DNA of 49,431 nt from Bacteroidales bacterium (GTDB taxonomy: Bacteria; Bacteroidota; Bacteroidia; Bacteroidales; PUMT01): positions 1 to 49,431 of the forward strand of contig SLOE01000090.1 of NCBI GenBank assembly GCA_007132715.1, read 5' to 3'. The notes under the pieces were generated by a model, which worked only from the letters and a program-made list of their open reading frames with translations, did not search any database and was not told where the DNA came from. Position numbers and translations under genes: made by a program. The stretch's first letter is position 1. Every line of letters begins with the position of its first letter. Shown here one piece after another: positions 1 to 8,743 of the stretch.

Positions 1-206
1 ACCGGTATGCCATCAGGTTTATAGAGCTCAACTGCTTTTGATACGCCGTTGAATAAATGGTCTGCAGATTTCAGATACTCCTCTGCACCAATTCCGGTCA
101 GTTTTGCGGCATGCACCCCTGAAAATGGCACCCAGGGGATACGTTCCACAGTCTCACGGTTAAATGCCTTTTTAATAAACATTAATCCTGATTGTTTATG
201 ATCCAT
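1..206 (-). CDS. Uroporphyrinogen decarboxylase family methyltransferase, N-terminal part (runs off the window edge)
   Basis: About 68 N-terminal residues are visible, starting at the ATG at 206 and running off the left edge. The readable protein includes ETVERIPWVPFSGVHAAKL and EEYLKSADHLFNGVSKAVEL, which resembles the first helices of URO-D-fold methyltransferases (MtaA/MtbA/CmuA class). Family knowledge: these cytosolic zinc enzymes move a methyl group between a corrinoid protein and a thiol or tetrahydrofolate-type acceptor; true HemE is the other branch of the fold. The corrinoid protein gene lies 69 nt upstream on the same strand, which argues for methyl transfer rather than heme synthesis. 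The catalytic part is outside the window, so the subfamily and substrate cannot be settled. Confidence 0.6.
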   Translation of the reverse strand, partial: MDHKQSGLMFIKKAFNRETVERIPWVPFSGVHAAKLTGIGAEEYLKSADHLFNGVSKAVELYKPDGIP

Positions 207-275
207 AATATTCTTTTAAATCCCAGATTAAATAACAATTCCAATCCACCAATTCAGAATTAGTTAAGGATTAGT

Positions 276-944
276 TCACGATGCAAGCCTGTCCAGGTAC
301 TCAACAAGTCCCTGCGGATCCGGACTGTAAAGGTCTGCATTAATTTTCCAGCAGAAGTCCGCCGTTACAGGGGCACCACCAACACAAACTTTGGTTTCGG
401 GATTTTTCTCCTTTATAGCTTTCACTATATTTTCCATATTGACCATGGTCGTAGTAAGAAGGGCCGACAGGCCGATAACAGCATCCGGGTATTTCTCAGC
501 CTCCGTGATAAATTTGTCCGCACTTACATCCACTCCAAGATCAATCACTTCATAGCCATTGCCTTCAACCATCATAGCCACAAGGTTCTTGCCTATATCA
601 TGAAGGTCTCCCTGAACAGTACCGATTATGAACGTACCCTTTCTCTTTGCTGCACCGCTGGTGAACAGGGGCTTTAAATGTGCCATGGCTGCGCTCATCG
701 CCTTTGCCGACATCAGCACCTGGGGTACAAATACTTTGTTTTCACGGAATTTAACCCCGACCTTCCCCATCCCGACAATAAGCGAGTTGGTAAGTATCTC
801 CTCTGCAGTGGCACCCTGCTCAAGAGCCCTGGCCGTTAGCTCATCAGCGCCATCCTCTCCCTTCATGTCAGGCGGGTAGGGAGATGTTTTGTTGATCTTA
901 CCGGATTCTATGCAGAGTGCAATACGGTTAAACAGCTCTTCCAT
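276..944 (-). CDS. Corrinoid (cobalamin-binding) methyltransferase protein, MtaC/MtbC type
   Basis: A 222-residue two-domain protein. Residues about 10-95 form the helical B12-binding cap (B12-binding_2 type). Residues about 100-220 form the Rossmann-like cobalamin domain, with the lower-ligand signature DLHDIGKN (D-x-H-x-x-G), then GLSALLTTTM and the VGGAPV loop that hold the nucleotide tail. The length is normal for methanol, methylamine or O-demethylase corrinoid proteins. It would carry the methyl group on Co(I)/Co(III) cobalamin between a substrate-specific methyltransferase and the URO-D-family acceptor enzyme encoded just downstream (69-nt gap, same strand). No MtaB/MtbB/MttB-type substrate enzyme or corrinoid-reactivating RamA is visible, so the methyl donor is unknown. 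A stem-loop lies just upstream of the start. Confidence 0.9.
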   Translation of the reverse strand: MEELFNRIALCIESGKINKTSPYPPDMKGEDGADELTARALEQGATAEEILTNSLIVGMGKVGVKFRENKVFVPQVLMSAKAMSAAMAHLKPLFTSGAAKRKGTFIIGTVQGDLHDIGKNLVAMMVEGNGYEVIDLGVDVSADKFITEAEKYPDAVIGLSALLTTTMVNMENIVKAIKEKNPETKVCVGGAPVTADFCWKINADLYSPDPQGLVEYLDRLAS

Positions 945-956
945 AATATTATGTAT

Positions 957-997
957 TTGCCGGCAGGTTATAATCCTGAATTATTATATACCGGCAA
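957..997 (-). promoter_or_regulatory. Stem-loop in the leader of the corrinoid protein gene
   Basis: TTGCCGG at 957-963 pairs with CCGGCAA at 991-997, and the AT-rich interior (TATAAT against ATTATA, around CCTGA) can pair as well. The structure ends only 13 nt upstream of the start codon at 944, so it would sit in the 5' leader of the methyl-transfer genes. It does not have the layout of a cobalamin riboswitch and I see no B12 box. It could be a translational control hairpin or a leftover terminator. Confidence 0.3.
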
Positions 998-1061
998 TAT
1001 AATAAAATTATCGGTCCCACTCTCCGGTAAGATTTTGCATAAATTCAGGGCAAATAATATC

Positions 1062-2417
1062 TTATGGTTTTTGTGAACTCTTTACCTGTTTTCTTTTCCA
1101 CCAGTTTGCCAGCACCGATCCCGATATGTTCATCCAGGTACCAAACAGGTTCGGCGGAAGGGCAGCCACATGGCTTTTCAACACATCCATGGCCAGTCCC
1201 GTTGCCATGCCCCCGTTCTGCATGCCAACCTCAAAGGCCACTGTGCGGCAATCGGCCTCATCGATAAGCGGAGCTCCGGTTTCCCTTAAGCCTGCCATGT
1301 ACCCCAGCCGGCCCAGCAATGACCCGAAACCCCTGGCCCCCCAGTAACCCAGCCCGTATCCGGAGAGGTTATGGATAACAGCAGCAAGGACCAGCAGGAG
1401 GCCTGCCTCCATAAGCACGTCGTGGGTCTGTGCAATGATGATGGCAAGTATTGCACAAATCCCTGCCATCGAGACCATCGGCAACGCTTTGTCGATCCAG
1501 GTACCGGGCCTGCCCAGCCATACACTTACAATTATCTTTGACAGCGCCACAACCGATAAGAGCGATCCCCCCAGTACAAGTCCGTTCCTCAACGGCGCAA
1601 AAACTCCGAACATCCCTGGATCTGCTGCAAAAGAGGAGGCTGCAACCAGGGCAGAAGCCAGCGCCACCAATAAAAGATAGCCGGCGGACAAAGCCCACGG
1701 CCTTCTGCTGTAAAGCACCGCATGTGCAAGCAGCCCGGCAACAACCGGTATCACGATAATATTTACCACCCCTATCATCATGGCCAGGGTATCGATCGGT
1801 ATAAACCTGCCGGCAAAAAGACCCATGAGCAATGGTGTCATCAGTGGTGCTACAAAAGTAGAAACAACCGTCATGGTAACCGATAACGCTACATTGGCCC
1901 CGGCAATGAATGCCATCAGGTTTGATGCAACTCCCCCTGAAACCGAGCCGATAAGTACAATGCCGGCTGCCAGCTCACCCTCAAAGCCTAATGATAACGC
2001 CACCACAAAACCTATGACCGGCATGACCCCGAACTGCAGCACTACGCCCAGCAGGACCGGCCACGGAGCCACGAGGATACCCGAAAAATCTTTCAGGCTG
2101 AGGGTGGTACCCATACCGAACATTATCAGCTGTGTAAGCGGCACTATCAGCAGCGGGAGTTCAAAACCACCCCAACTATGCAGGTATTGGGGCCAGGCAA
2201 GGGCAAAACCTACACAGGCCAGGACCCATGCAGTAAATGAAAAGCCTCGCAGCTTGTCGTGGCTCATCACAAAAAGGGCTGCTGATATCAGCAGTACAAA
2301 GAAACCTGCCCGGTACGGTACCATTCCCCATAACGCCAGAAATAAAAGGATAATGGCAGTGAGTGCGGCCGCTGCTGATAAATAACCGGTATGCGTTCTT
2401 TTCGCAGCCATAGGCAT
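1062..2417 (-). CDS. BASS-family (bile acid:sodium symporter-like) transporter
   Basis: A 451-residue polytopic inner-membrane protein. After about 90 residues with three or four hydrophobic segments comes a BASS-like core. It includes LTQLIMFGMGTTLSLKDFSG near residue 95, the glycine/asparagine-rich SVSGGVASNLMAFIAGANVA crossover near 160, and the family hallmark FEVGMQNGGMATGLAM (E-x-G-x-Q-N) near 395. BASS members couple Na+ to uptake of organic anions such as bile acids, pantoate or 2-keto acids; the substrate here cannot be read from sequence. The protein is longer than the common 300-330 residues because of the N-terminal hydrophobic block and a loop before the last helices. It appears to stand alone; the next gene upstream on the same strand is 109 nt away. 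Confidence 0.8.
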   Translation of the reverse strand: MPMAAKRTHTGYLSAAAALTAIILLFLALWGMVPYRAGFFVLLISAALFVMSHDKLRGFSFTAWVLACVGFALAWPQYLHSWGGFELPLLIVPLTQLIMFGMGTTLSLKDFSGILVAPWPVLLGVVLQFGVMPVIGFVVALSLGFEGELAAGIVLIGSVSGGVASNLMAFIAGANVALSVTMTVVSTFVAPLMTPLLMGLFAGRFIPIDTLAMMIGVVNIIVIPVVAGLLAHAVLYSRRPWALSAGYLLLVALASALVAASSFAADPGMFGVFAPLRNGLVLGGSLLSVVALSKIIVSVWLGRPGTWIDKALPMVSMAGICAILAIIIAQTHDVLMEAGLLLVLAAVIHNLSGYGLGYWGARGFGSLLGRLGYMAGLRETGAPLIDEADCRTVAFEVGMQNGGMATGLAMDVLKSHVAALPPNLFGTWMNISGSVLANWWKRKQVKSSQKP

Positions 2418-2526
2418 TAAAAGATGATCCGCAAATTAAGTGTTCAGTTTATATCAACTGTCATACTTCAAAATTCATCATGTCACATCAACTTCGCATG
2501 TTTATTCCGGTTCGGTAACAAGCTGA

Positions 2527-3546
2527 TCACCTTGCAGCCTCAAACCTCTCCATCACCTCTTTCCAGTCGGTAAAGACCAGTCCCTCATCTTCAAAAAACT
2601 GCCATACCACGGGGTCGGCAAAAAGATCCACCTCCCATGCCCGCTGCTGCCAGGAATTGGTGATTGTCTTCCCGAATTCACTTTCAAACTGGGGGTGGAA
2701 TATGATCTCGGTAAGCCCGGGCTGCAGCGAACGTACCTGCTCAAAAAACCGTTCGCGCACCTCTTCATAGGTATCAGCTTCGGGTACGGATGAGAAATAG
2801 TCAAGTTTCGGAAGCGAGTAGCTGTCCAGCATATCAAGCAGCCTGTCGGTTACTGGATAGCCTGCCTGCCGGTACTGTTCCACAACCCCGGGATCGGAAA
2901 AATCGATCACCATGGCAGGGATGTTGTACTCCCCGGCCAGCCTCAGGTACACCTCAGTAAACTCATTTGTGGCATAGACCGTTCCCATATGGGTATCCAT
3001 ATGGTCGGGATGGTACCCCAGCGACAGGGTGTATTCTATCTGGGCCCTGAGCTCTTTTTCAACCTCTTCGGGTGTCGCATTTTCAACCACTTCACGGACA
3101 CTGCGCCACATGTATCCTTCGGGGTCAACCAGTCCGGGAACTTCTGACGGGTCGGCTACCGGGCCCCAGCGGTGAGTTTGCCACTCGCTTGTCAGGGTCA
3201 GGTGAATGCCCACATCGTATTGCGGGTTTTCAATGGCCCAGGTAATGGCATCCTCGTAGGCCGGACAGGGCGCCATGGCAGCAGCGCTCTGTATGTATTC
3301 GTGCTCAAGGAGGTAAAAAGTTGCTTCATTGGCTTCATCACACATGCCCATATCATCGGCATGAAAAATAATAACCCTCTTGCCCGGCTCAAAACCAAGC
3401 TTTTCTGCCCATGTCTGCGGTTCGCCGGTGTCAGCAACCTGTTCTGTTGCCTGTCGCTGTCCGCAAGCGGCAATAAGCAGGGTAATTACCATGGCTGCAA
3501 TCAGGAGGATTGCAGGTTTGAATACACTGAAACGCGAAATAATCAT
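2527..3546 (-). CDS. YdjC/ChbG-family deacetylase lipoprotein
   Basis: 339 residues. The N-terminus is a lipoprotein signal ending in the lipobox LIAAC (Cys about 28), so the enzyme should be membrane-anchored outside the cytoplasm. The catalytic domain shows the YdjC/ChbG metal and acid residues: HADDMGMCDEAN near 60-70, GIHLTLTSEW near 120, and HPDHMDTHMG near 190. A late EIIFHPQ histidine motif is also present. ChbG removes acetyl groups from chito-oligosaccharides; HpnK and other relatives act on hopanoids or other N-acetyl sugars, so the substrate is open. A lipoprotein form suggests action on periplasmic or surface glycans. It lies between the M14 peptidase and the BASS transporter on the same strand, with gaps over 100 nt. 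Confidence 0.85.
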   Translation of the reverse strand: MIISRFSVFKPAILLIAAMVITLLIAACGQRQATEQVADTGEPQTWAEKLGFEPGKRVIIFHADDMGMCDEANEATFYLLEHEYIQSAAAMAPCPAYEDAITWAIENPQYDVGIHLTLTSEWQTHRWGPVADPSEVPGLVDPEGYMWRSVREVVENATPEEVEKELRAQIEYTLSLGYHPDHMDTHMGTVYATNEFTEVYLRLAGEYNIPAMVIDFSDPGVVEQYRQAGYPVTDRLLDMLDSYSLPKLDYFSSVPEADTYEEVRERFFEQVRSLQPGLTEIIFHPQFESEFGKTITNSWQQRAWEVDLFADPVVWQFFEDEGLVFTDWKEVMERFEAAR

Positions 3547-3613
3547 TGGAACATTTTTTTGATTTAAAACTTAAACTGCACAATACTGGCAAAAAATGGT
3601 GATTGAAGCTTAT

Positions 3614-3655
3614 TAAGCCAAACCGGGATGACGCTTTCTGGCACCATCCCGGCAG
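3614..3655 (-). terminator. Probable terminator after the M14 peptidase gene
   Basis: CCGGGATG at 3623-3630 pairs exactly with CATCCCGG at 3645-3652. On the minus strand the hairpin follows the peptidase stop codon at 3660 within about 10 nt and is followed by TTTGGCTT, a modest T-rich tail. It separates the peptidase from the deacetylase lipoprotein gene. Confidence 0.6.
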
Positions 3656-3659
3656 ATTA

Positions 3660-6323
3660 TTAATCGATCAGTAGTGAATTGAACAGCAGCTTGTAGGTTG
3701 AGGGCGTTGAGCCCCTGAACTGGGGGCAGAAAGAGAAAAGCACAATCTGTCCCTCACCCTTTTTGACCCATACCATTGCAACCTGGTCTGAAAGCAGGTC
3801 CTCATTCCTTATAAAACCGCTGAGCAGAATATTCTCTTTCGGGAATGACGCTATCACCCTCCTGTCCATGTCGAAATAGGGAAAACTTGTTGCAAAAACG
3901 GGGTTACCGCGGTGAAACACTCCCGTGTATTCAGGCATACCCAATGTGAGCGGGTGATCCGGCCTGAGCCTTACCCTAAGGAACGATCCGGTAACATCAA
4001 GTCCCTGACCTGAAAGCCTGCTTCCGATGTCAGATACCGGCAGGCTGAACTCCTGTTTTTCGCCATTCTCCTCCTCAATGCTGAGGTTGCCCATGAAGAT
4101 TGCCGTCGACCGTCCCCATGATACCACCTTGCCCCCGTTATCGACAAATGACAAAATATTGTTAAGCCCCTTCTGCTCCATTCCTTTGGCATAATCGGGC
4201 GGGTATCTTGTAATGGTGTAGTTTCCGGGACTGCCTCCCTTGCCGGCCATCAGGGCTGCCTGTGACTGGTCGGGCAGTATCACAAGGTCGAAGTCCCGTC
4301 TCAGATTTGCCTCCTTAAGATCATCAGGCCTCAGTACACGGTATGGAATATTATATGTGTCGAACAGGTACCTGGTCCAACCCGCGTCCATATCGTGGAA
4401 CCATGTTTCAACAAGGGCGATCCGCGGCATTCTCAGGGCTTTTGTGCTGCCTTCGAATGCGCCGGTCAGGTAAACAGGTTGTACCATCAGGTTTTCAAGA
4501 ACCTTGTCAATATCCCTCTGCGATGCAATAAAGAAGCTGCCCTCCGGAAAATCTCGCTCTCCAGCGGTGTAGCTATCAGTCAGCCTTTCAACCTTCAGGC
4601 CCATACCGGCAGCGGTAAATGCAGCCCTGAAGCTTTCGTTGTTGTTTGCCGTGAACAACACCCCCGTATAACCGGCAGACCTTTCGGCAGCAAAGCCAAA
4701 CGGGATATCCACCCTCTCAAGCGCTGTAACAGGAATCTCATATCTTGTATTGATCTCAACCGCCTCAACACCTTTGTGCAGCGGAAGCGACCAGCTTGTA
4801 ATGTCATATGGTCTTATCATATCACCTCCCGTGGTGTAATGGCGGACCGGAAATTGCTGTGCCTCCATAACCTCTTTTATGAAAGCGCGGTAGGGCTGGG
4901 CAAGCGGTACAACTATATCCCCGGCTTTGTGCAGCCTGTTTTCAATCACCTGGTCGGCCGTCAGGCGATAAGTGCTGACCCCGTGCTTATCGAAAAGGTT
5001 GACCAGGTCGGCCAGCTCACTCCTGTCATGCTGGTCGAGAGGCATGATATAGTAATATGGTGCCTCGTTCCTGCCCCTTTGGACTTCCCTTCTGGTTATG
5101 TCATTACGGTGCCTGAGTATCTCCTCCCGGTGAATTGCCGCCGTGCGCATGTACGACAGGGTATTGACCCTCTCATACTCAACTATGTCGCTGAGGTGCC
5201 ACCACCCGCCGGGCCAGGGGTCGGGCATGTTTATGCTGATATCATATTCAGCAAGGCCCTTGCCGCTTACCGTAAGCTCATTAGGTTCAATATATATGGG
5301 AGAGGCAATATCAACACTGGCCGCCTCAGAAAGCATTGCTATTATCCCTTTCCAGAGGCCGGTTGAAGTGTTGCCGGGCCAGTACATGTCGAAGATATAG
5401 TTAACAGAAACACCCTGCAGGCCCGCTTCTGTCATCTCGGTGAGCGCCCTTGATCCGAAGATGCGTTTCCAGTTCCACAGTCCTGGCAGAATATTTTCAG
5501 CTATCGGGTCATGCGGCGGCGATACGTAATACCTGGGGCCTCGGGATCCCATCTGGTGCCTCTCTACGCTTAGCTGCGGGAACCATTCGGTGCTGTATGC
5601 CCTGGCAACGGCCTCGTTCTCACTCATTGCCAGGGTGATGAAATCCCTGTTAATGTTATGACCCACATACTTATGATAGACCCCGGGCATTGAGCTTCCC
5701 TCATATCTCGTACCCTTGTATTTTTTGTAATTCTCAACTATCATGTTCATCCCGTCGGGGTTATGCGAGGGAGTGATCATATAAACCGTGTTGTCGAGTA
5801 TGAATTCCATCGAGGGATCATCTGATGTAATCATCTCATGTATGATAAGTGGCGCTGCCTGTGAGGGAGCAACCTCGGTGGAATGCATGGAGAGGGTCAT
5901 GAAAAAGAATACCCTGCCTTCACCAAGCAATTGCCTGCGCTCGGCATCAGACAGATCAGGTTCAAGCGCAAGTCTGCGGTTCACCTCCTTAAGCCTGTCA
6001 ATATTCGCAATATTTTCAGCCGAGGATACAAACAAGAGATACATGGGCCTCCCAAGCTCAGTATACCCTATCTGTTCCATTTTTACCAGGGGAGATGCCT
6101 CCTCCAGCTTTTTCATGTAATCGATCATCTCTTCATAGGTAAACAGCATCCTGTCGGCTCCGGGCTTAAACCCGAAATGTGATTCAGGATCGGGTATCTG
6201 ATGCTGACCGGTGGAGGTGACCGGTTCGGCTGAAGTGCCTATACCGGCTGCAGTACTCAGAGCGGGAGCGGTAACCAGTGCTGCAAAGATCAGCATACCG
6301 GCAAAACGAAGTAATTTATCCAT
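3660..6323 (-). CDS. Secreted M14 family zinc carboxypeptidase, large
   Basis: 887 residues from the ATG at 6323. That start gives a clean signal peptide (MDKLLRFAGMLIFAALVTAP, cleavage near ALSTAAG); an in-frame ATG at 6404 would place 27 atypical residues before it. The M14 domain (about 45-400) has the zinc motif H-S-T-E in SMHSTEVAPSQ (H147, E150), PSHNPDGMN, and NRDF followed by ERHQMG (H256), a likely third ligand. The C-terminal half includes a glutamine-amidotransferase-like fold (about 640-780, around LVETWFHDMDAGWTRYLFDT and FVDNGGKVVSWG), an arrangement known in Bacteroidota M14 proteins. It probably trims peptides in the periplasm or outside the cell. A strong hairpin follows the stop. 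Confidence 0.88.
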   Translation of the reverse strand: MDKLLRFAGMLIFAALVTAPALSTAAGIGTSAEPVTSTGQHQIPDPESHFGFKPGADRMLFTYEEMIDYMKKLEEASPLVKMEQIGYTELGRPMYLLFVSSAENIANIDRLKEVNRRLALEPDLSDAERRQLLGEGRVFFFMTLSMHSTEVAPSQAAPLIIHEMITSDDPSMEFILDNTVYMITPSHNPDGMNMIVENYKKYKGTRYEGSSMPGVYHKYVGHNINRDFITLAMSENEAVARAYSTEWFPQLSVERHQMGSRGPRYYVSPPHDPIAENILPGLWNWKRIFGSRALTEMTEAGLQGVSVNYIFDMYWPGNTSTGLWKGIIAMLSEAASVDIASPIYIEPNELTVSGKGLAEYDISINMPDPWPGGWWHLSDIVEYERVNTLSYMRTAAIHREEILRHRNDITRREVQRGRNEAPYYYIMPLDQHDRSELADLVNLFDKHGVSTYRLTADQVIENRLHKAGDIVVPLAQPYRAFIKEVMEAQQFPVRHYTTGGDMIRPYDITSWSLPLHKGVEAVEINTRYEIPVTALERVDIPFGFAAERSAGYTGVLFTANNNESFRAAFTAAGMGLKVERLTDSYTAGERDFPEGSFFIASQRDIDKVLENLMVQPVYLTGAFEGSTKALRMPRIALVETWFHDMDAGWTRYLFDTYNIPYRVLRPDDLKEANLRRDFDLVILPDQSQAALMAGKGGSPGNYTITRYPPDYAKGMEQKGLNNILSFVDNGGKVVSWGRSTAIFMGNLSIEEENGEKQEFSLPVSDIGSRLSGQGLDVTGSFLRVRLRPDHPLTLGMPEYTGVFHRGNPVFATSFPYFDMDRRVIASFPKENILLSGFIRNEDLLSDQVAMVWVKKGEGQIVLFSFCPQFRGSTPSTYKLLFNSLLID

Positions 6324-6432
6324 AGTTAACAGGTTGTTTGTAGCGCTAAATATAGCAAACCTTTGACAAAAAAGAGTTAATTTTACGACCGGCCCGGAAG
6401 CCATGTAACTGCAGAAACATAAACGGCAGACA

Positions 6433-6951
6433 ATGAGCTATGTTTGCTTTATAAAAATTATTCCCCTGGCGCTGCTGTTGTCTATCCCCCTCAAGGCTGG
6501 CGGGCAGACCGACAGGATCATCCTGGAAGCAGGTAATATCCGGCATGAATTTGGAGATTACCAGGGTGCAATAGAGGCATTCACATTGGCACTGGAGATA
6601 AATCCCCGGCTGAGTATCGCATTTAACAACAGGGGTATATCAAGGGCCATGACCGGTGACGATCCGGGGGCTATCCAGGACTTCACCAGGTCAATTGAGG
6701 TCAACGAAAAGTACGCGCCGGCCTATCTCAACAGGGCCGCTTCAAGATACAATACAGGAGACTACTACGGGGCGATAGACGATTATGGCCGGGTGACCGA
6801 GCTGGAGCCTGAAAATGCCATTGCCTGGTACGGCAGAGGTATAGCACATCTCCAGGTCAGATACATGGTAGGCGCCTGCAATGATCTTGGCATGGCCCTG
6901 GAACTTGGATATTATCCGGCAGAAGAACTGCTCAGCGAACACTGCCGCTGA
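6433..6951 (+). CDS. Small secreted TPR-repeat protein
   Basis: 172 residues with a short signal peptide (KIIPLALLLSIPLKAGGQ) followed by about four tetratricopeptide repeats. They are visible as GDYQGAIEAFTLALEINPRL, NRGISRAMTGDDPGAIQDFT, NRAASRYNTGDYYGAIDDYG and YGRGIAHLQVRYMVGACNDL. TPR proteins are protein-binding scaffolds, and this one should act in the periplasm. It has no enzymatic domain. It is transcribed divergently from the M14 peptidase (109 nt between starts), so the two may share a control region, but no functional link is evident. Confidence 0.8.
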   Translation: MSYVCFIKIIPLALLLSIPLKAGGQTDRIILEAGNIRHEFGDYQGAIEAFTLALEINPRLSIAFNNRGISRAMTGDDPGAIQDFTRSIEVNEKYAPAYLNRAASRYNTGDYYGAIDDYGRVTELEPENAIAWYGRGIAHLQVRYMVGACNDLGMALELGYYPAEELLSEHCR

Positions 6952-6974
6952 TTCCTTCCACATTGGTTAATTAT

Positions 6975-6992
6975 CCGGCCTGATAATGCCGG
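6975..6992. terminator. Weak hairpin between converging genes
   Basis: CCGGC at 6975-6979 and GCCGG at 6988-6992 form a short stem between the stops of the TPR gene (plus) and the metallophosphoesterase gene (minus). It could serve both directions, but there is no T-tract, so support is weak. Confidence 0.25.
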
Positions 6993-7043
6993 CGGCCATA
7001 CACTGTGCCGTGAAACTGCCGATGTGGCCTTCCAGAATAAAGA

Positions 7044-7955
7044 TCATACTGCAACAAGCTTTTCGGTCCTGAGACTGAGCTCGCCGTCAAACCGGTATGC
7101 TGCAAGCCTGCCTTTCCGGTAACAGCAATAATCGACGCAGCAGATATTGGGGGACTGGATTCCAGGTTCCTCACGGAGGCAGTAATGCCCTATAAAAAGC
7201 GGCCTCCTGTTTTCATGGTAGGGTATGAAAGCCTTTTCTTCTTTCCCGCTTATAAAGCGGTTAGGCCGGATCTGGTAATCACCCAGGGCGACCTTTCCCA
7301 GCCGGTATTTCCCGGGCTCCATCCACCATTTTATACGTACACTCTCCACCGGTTTCCCCGCCTGGTTTATCACGGTTGTCAGCCTTCCCGCAGGTATTTC
7401 AACACCCGACAACAGGACCTCTGCCACATTCTGCTCTATGGTGCCTTCCCTGGCAGAATTGTGCAGGAAAGATTCGGTCATCCGGTTCCCCGGAAGGTTT
7501 CTCCTTACAAACTTTATAACACGTTTGTCCCAACAGGCATGGACCACCCTGAAATGTTCGAACTCGAGGAACAGTGGCAACTGCTTCATCCAGTCAAGGT
7601 ATTCCTCCCACTCCTGCCGGTAACTGGAAAAAGCCTTGTGGGTAGGGGAAAAAAGAGTTCGTGATGCGGAATTGTGCCTGCGGAGGTATCCCCTTCCCGT
7701 CGATTTGGTATGATAGCAGATAAGATTGTACTCATGGTTTCCCATAATTGCAAAGGCCGTCCTGTTTTCGGTCATCCTCTTCACTATCTTCAGAGTCTGC
7801 CGTACTTTGCCGCCCCGGTTGACAAAATCGCCGGTAAAAACAGCTTTGCGGACCGGGTGACTGTAATAACCGGATTTTTTGGAATACCCCAGTTTTTGCA
7901 GAAGTTTCTTCAGAGCTTCCGTATTTCCATGAACATCACCTATTATATCATACAT
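7044..7955 (-). CDS. Metallophosphoesterase (calcineurin-like)
   Basis: 303 residues, cytoplasmic. The metal-binding motifs are in order: DIIGDVHGN (GDxHG, residues 3-11), FTGDFVNRGGK (GDxxxRG type, about 40-50), IMGNHEYN (GNHE, about 75-80) and a late IGHYC histidine motif near 255. This resembles bacterial PrpE/diadenosine-tetraphosphatase-like phosphoesterases, which bind two metal ions and cut phosphoesters; the substrate could be a phosphoprotein or Ap4A-type nucleotide. It is followed 17 nt upstream on the same strand by the stop of a small envelope-protein gene (7973-8659), so the two may be co-transcribed. Confidence 0.85.
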   Translation of the reverse strand: MYDIIGDVHGNTEALKKLLQKLGYSKKSGYYSHPVRKAVFTGDFVNRGGKVRQTLKIVKRMTENRTAFAIMGNHEYNLICYHTKSTGRGYLRRHNSASRTLFSPTHKAFSSYRQEWEEYLDWMKQLPLFLEFEHFRVVHACWDKRVIKFVRRNLPGNRMTESFLHNSAREGTIEQNVAEVLLSGVEIPAGRLTTVINQAGKPVESVRIKWWMEPGKYRLGKVALGDYQIRPNRFISGKEEKAFIPYHENRRPLFIGHYCLREEPGIQSPNICCVDYCCYRKGRLAAYRFDGELSLRTEKLVAV

Positions 7956-7972
7956 AAGGTGTTATGGCAGGT

Positions 7973-8659
7973 TCAAAAGGGTGAGAACATATTTCTGGTA
8001 CGATTGTATCTCCTGTTCCCGAAGGGATCTGAGTATGGCGCCCACAGGTGGTAAGGATTGTTTGTCCTGTTCATACCGACCTCTGCACCAAACCGCAGGT
8101 TCTCGGTAATTTTGTATTCCAGGCCCATAACCATACCATGGCTTCTGTATTCTCCCATTGCCGGGTTCATCATCCCCTGGCTACCGTAGCCTCCCAGTGA
8201 CGGGTTCATCATCATCAGGAGCGGAAGCTGACCCTCTTCCCTGAAAACAGTACCTGTAACAGCCAGGTTGTCGTTAACCATATACCTTCCCGACATGAAC
8301 ATCGAATAGTCAGTAGGCCCCTGCTGATGAGCATGCGGCATATTGTTGTTCATAACAAGTGGCTGCGGCATGTCGCTGTACCGGTTAAAGGCAATTGTAC
8401 CGCCGGTTATAATTGTAAATGAGGGATTCAGGTCATACTCGAACAGCGGGGATATATAGCTGCCGGTCATCCCCCCACCACTTGAAAATGAGGTGAATGA
8501 AGTTCCCATTTCCAGTCCGAAACGGCTGTTTTCAGGCAGGTTGCCCGAAAGAAGTCCTGCACCTCTGGCATTCCCGGTGGCGGACAAGCCCTGGGAAACG
8601 GCCGCCGCAGAGATCAGCCAGAGAGCTATTACCAGATTTATGAAGCGTGATGTTCTCAT
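7973..8659 (-). CDS. Hypothetical secreted protein, probable small outer-membrane barrel
   Basis: 228 residues with a signal peptide (MRTSRFINLVIALWLISAAA, cleavage near AVSQG). The mature part alternates polar and aromatic residues in strand-like blocks (RFGLEMGTSFTSFSSGGG, FTIITGGTIAFNRYSD, ENLRFGAEVGMN) and has a Met/Gly-rich stretch MMMNPSLGGYGSQGMMNPAM near 150-170. The pattern fits a small outer-membrane beta barrel or surface protein. I do not recognise a named family. It ends 18 nt before the metallophosphoesterase start. Confidence 0.55.
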   Translation of the reverse strand: MRTSRFINLVIALWLISAAAVSQGLSATGNARGAGLLSGNLPENSRFGLEMGTSFTSFSSGGGMTGSYISPLFEYDLNPSFTIITGGTIAFNRYSDMPQPLVMNNNMPHAHQQGPTDYSMFMSGRYMVNDNLAVTGTVFREEGQLPLLMMMNPSLGGYGSQGMMNPAMGEYRSHGMVMGLEYKITENLRFGAEVGMNRTNNPYHLWAPYSDPFGNRRYNRTRNMFSPF

Positions 8660-8743
8660 GACGACTTTTTATTACCTGCCATAAAATTACTGTAAATATA
8701 ACGTAACTGCAAAACAAATATTATTAAAAAACCTTACTCCGGT

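Noticed and set aside
957-997. Cobalamin riboswitch before the corrinoid gene
   Set aside because: Only a 41-base hairpin is present; there is no B12-box or room for the multi-arm fold.
4395-5366. A long open frame of 323 codons on the plus strand
   Set aside because: It lies wholly inside the M14 peptidase gene on the opposite strand and has the skewed composition of an antisense frame; the peptidase reading has clear motifs.
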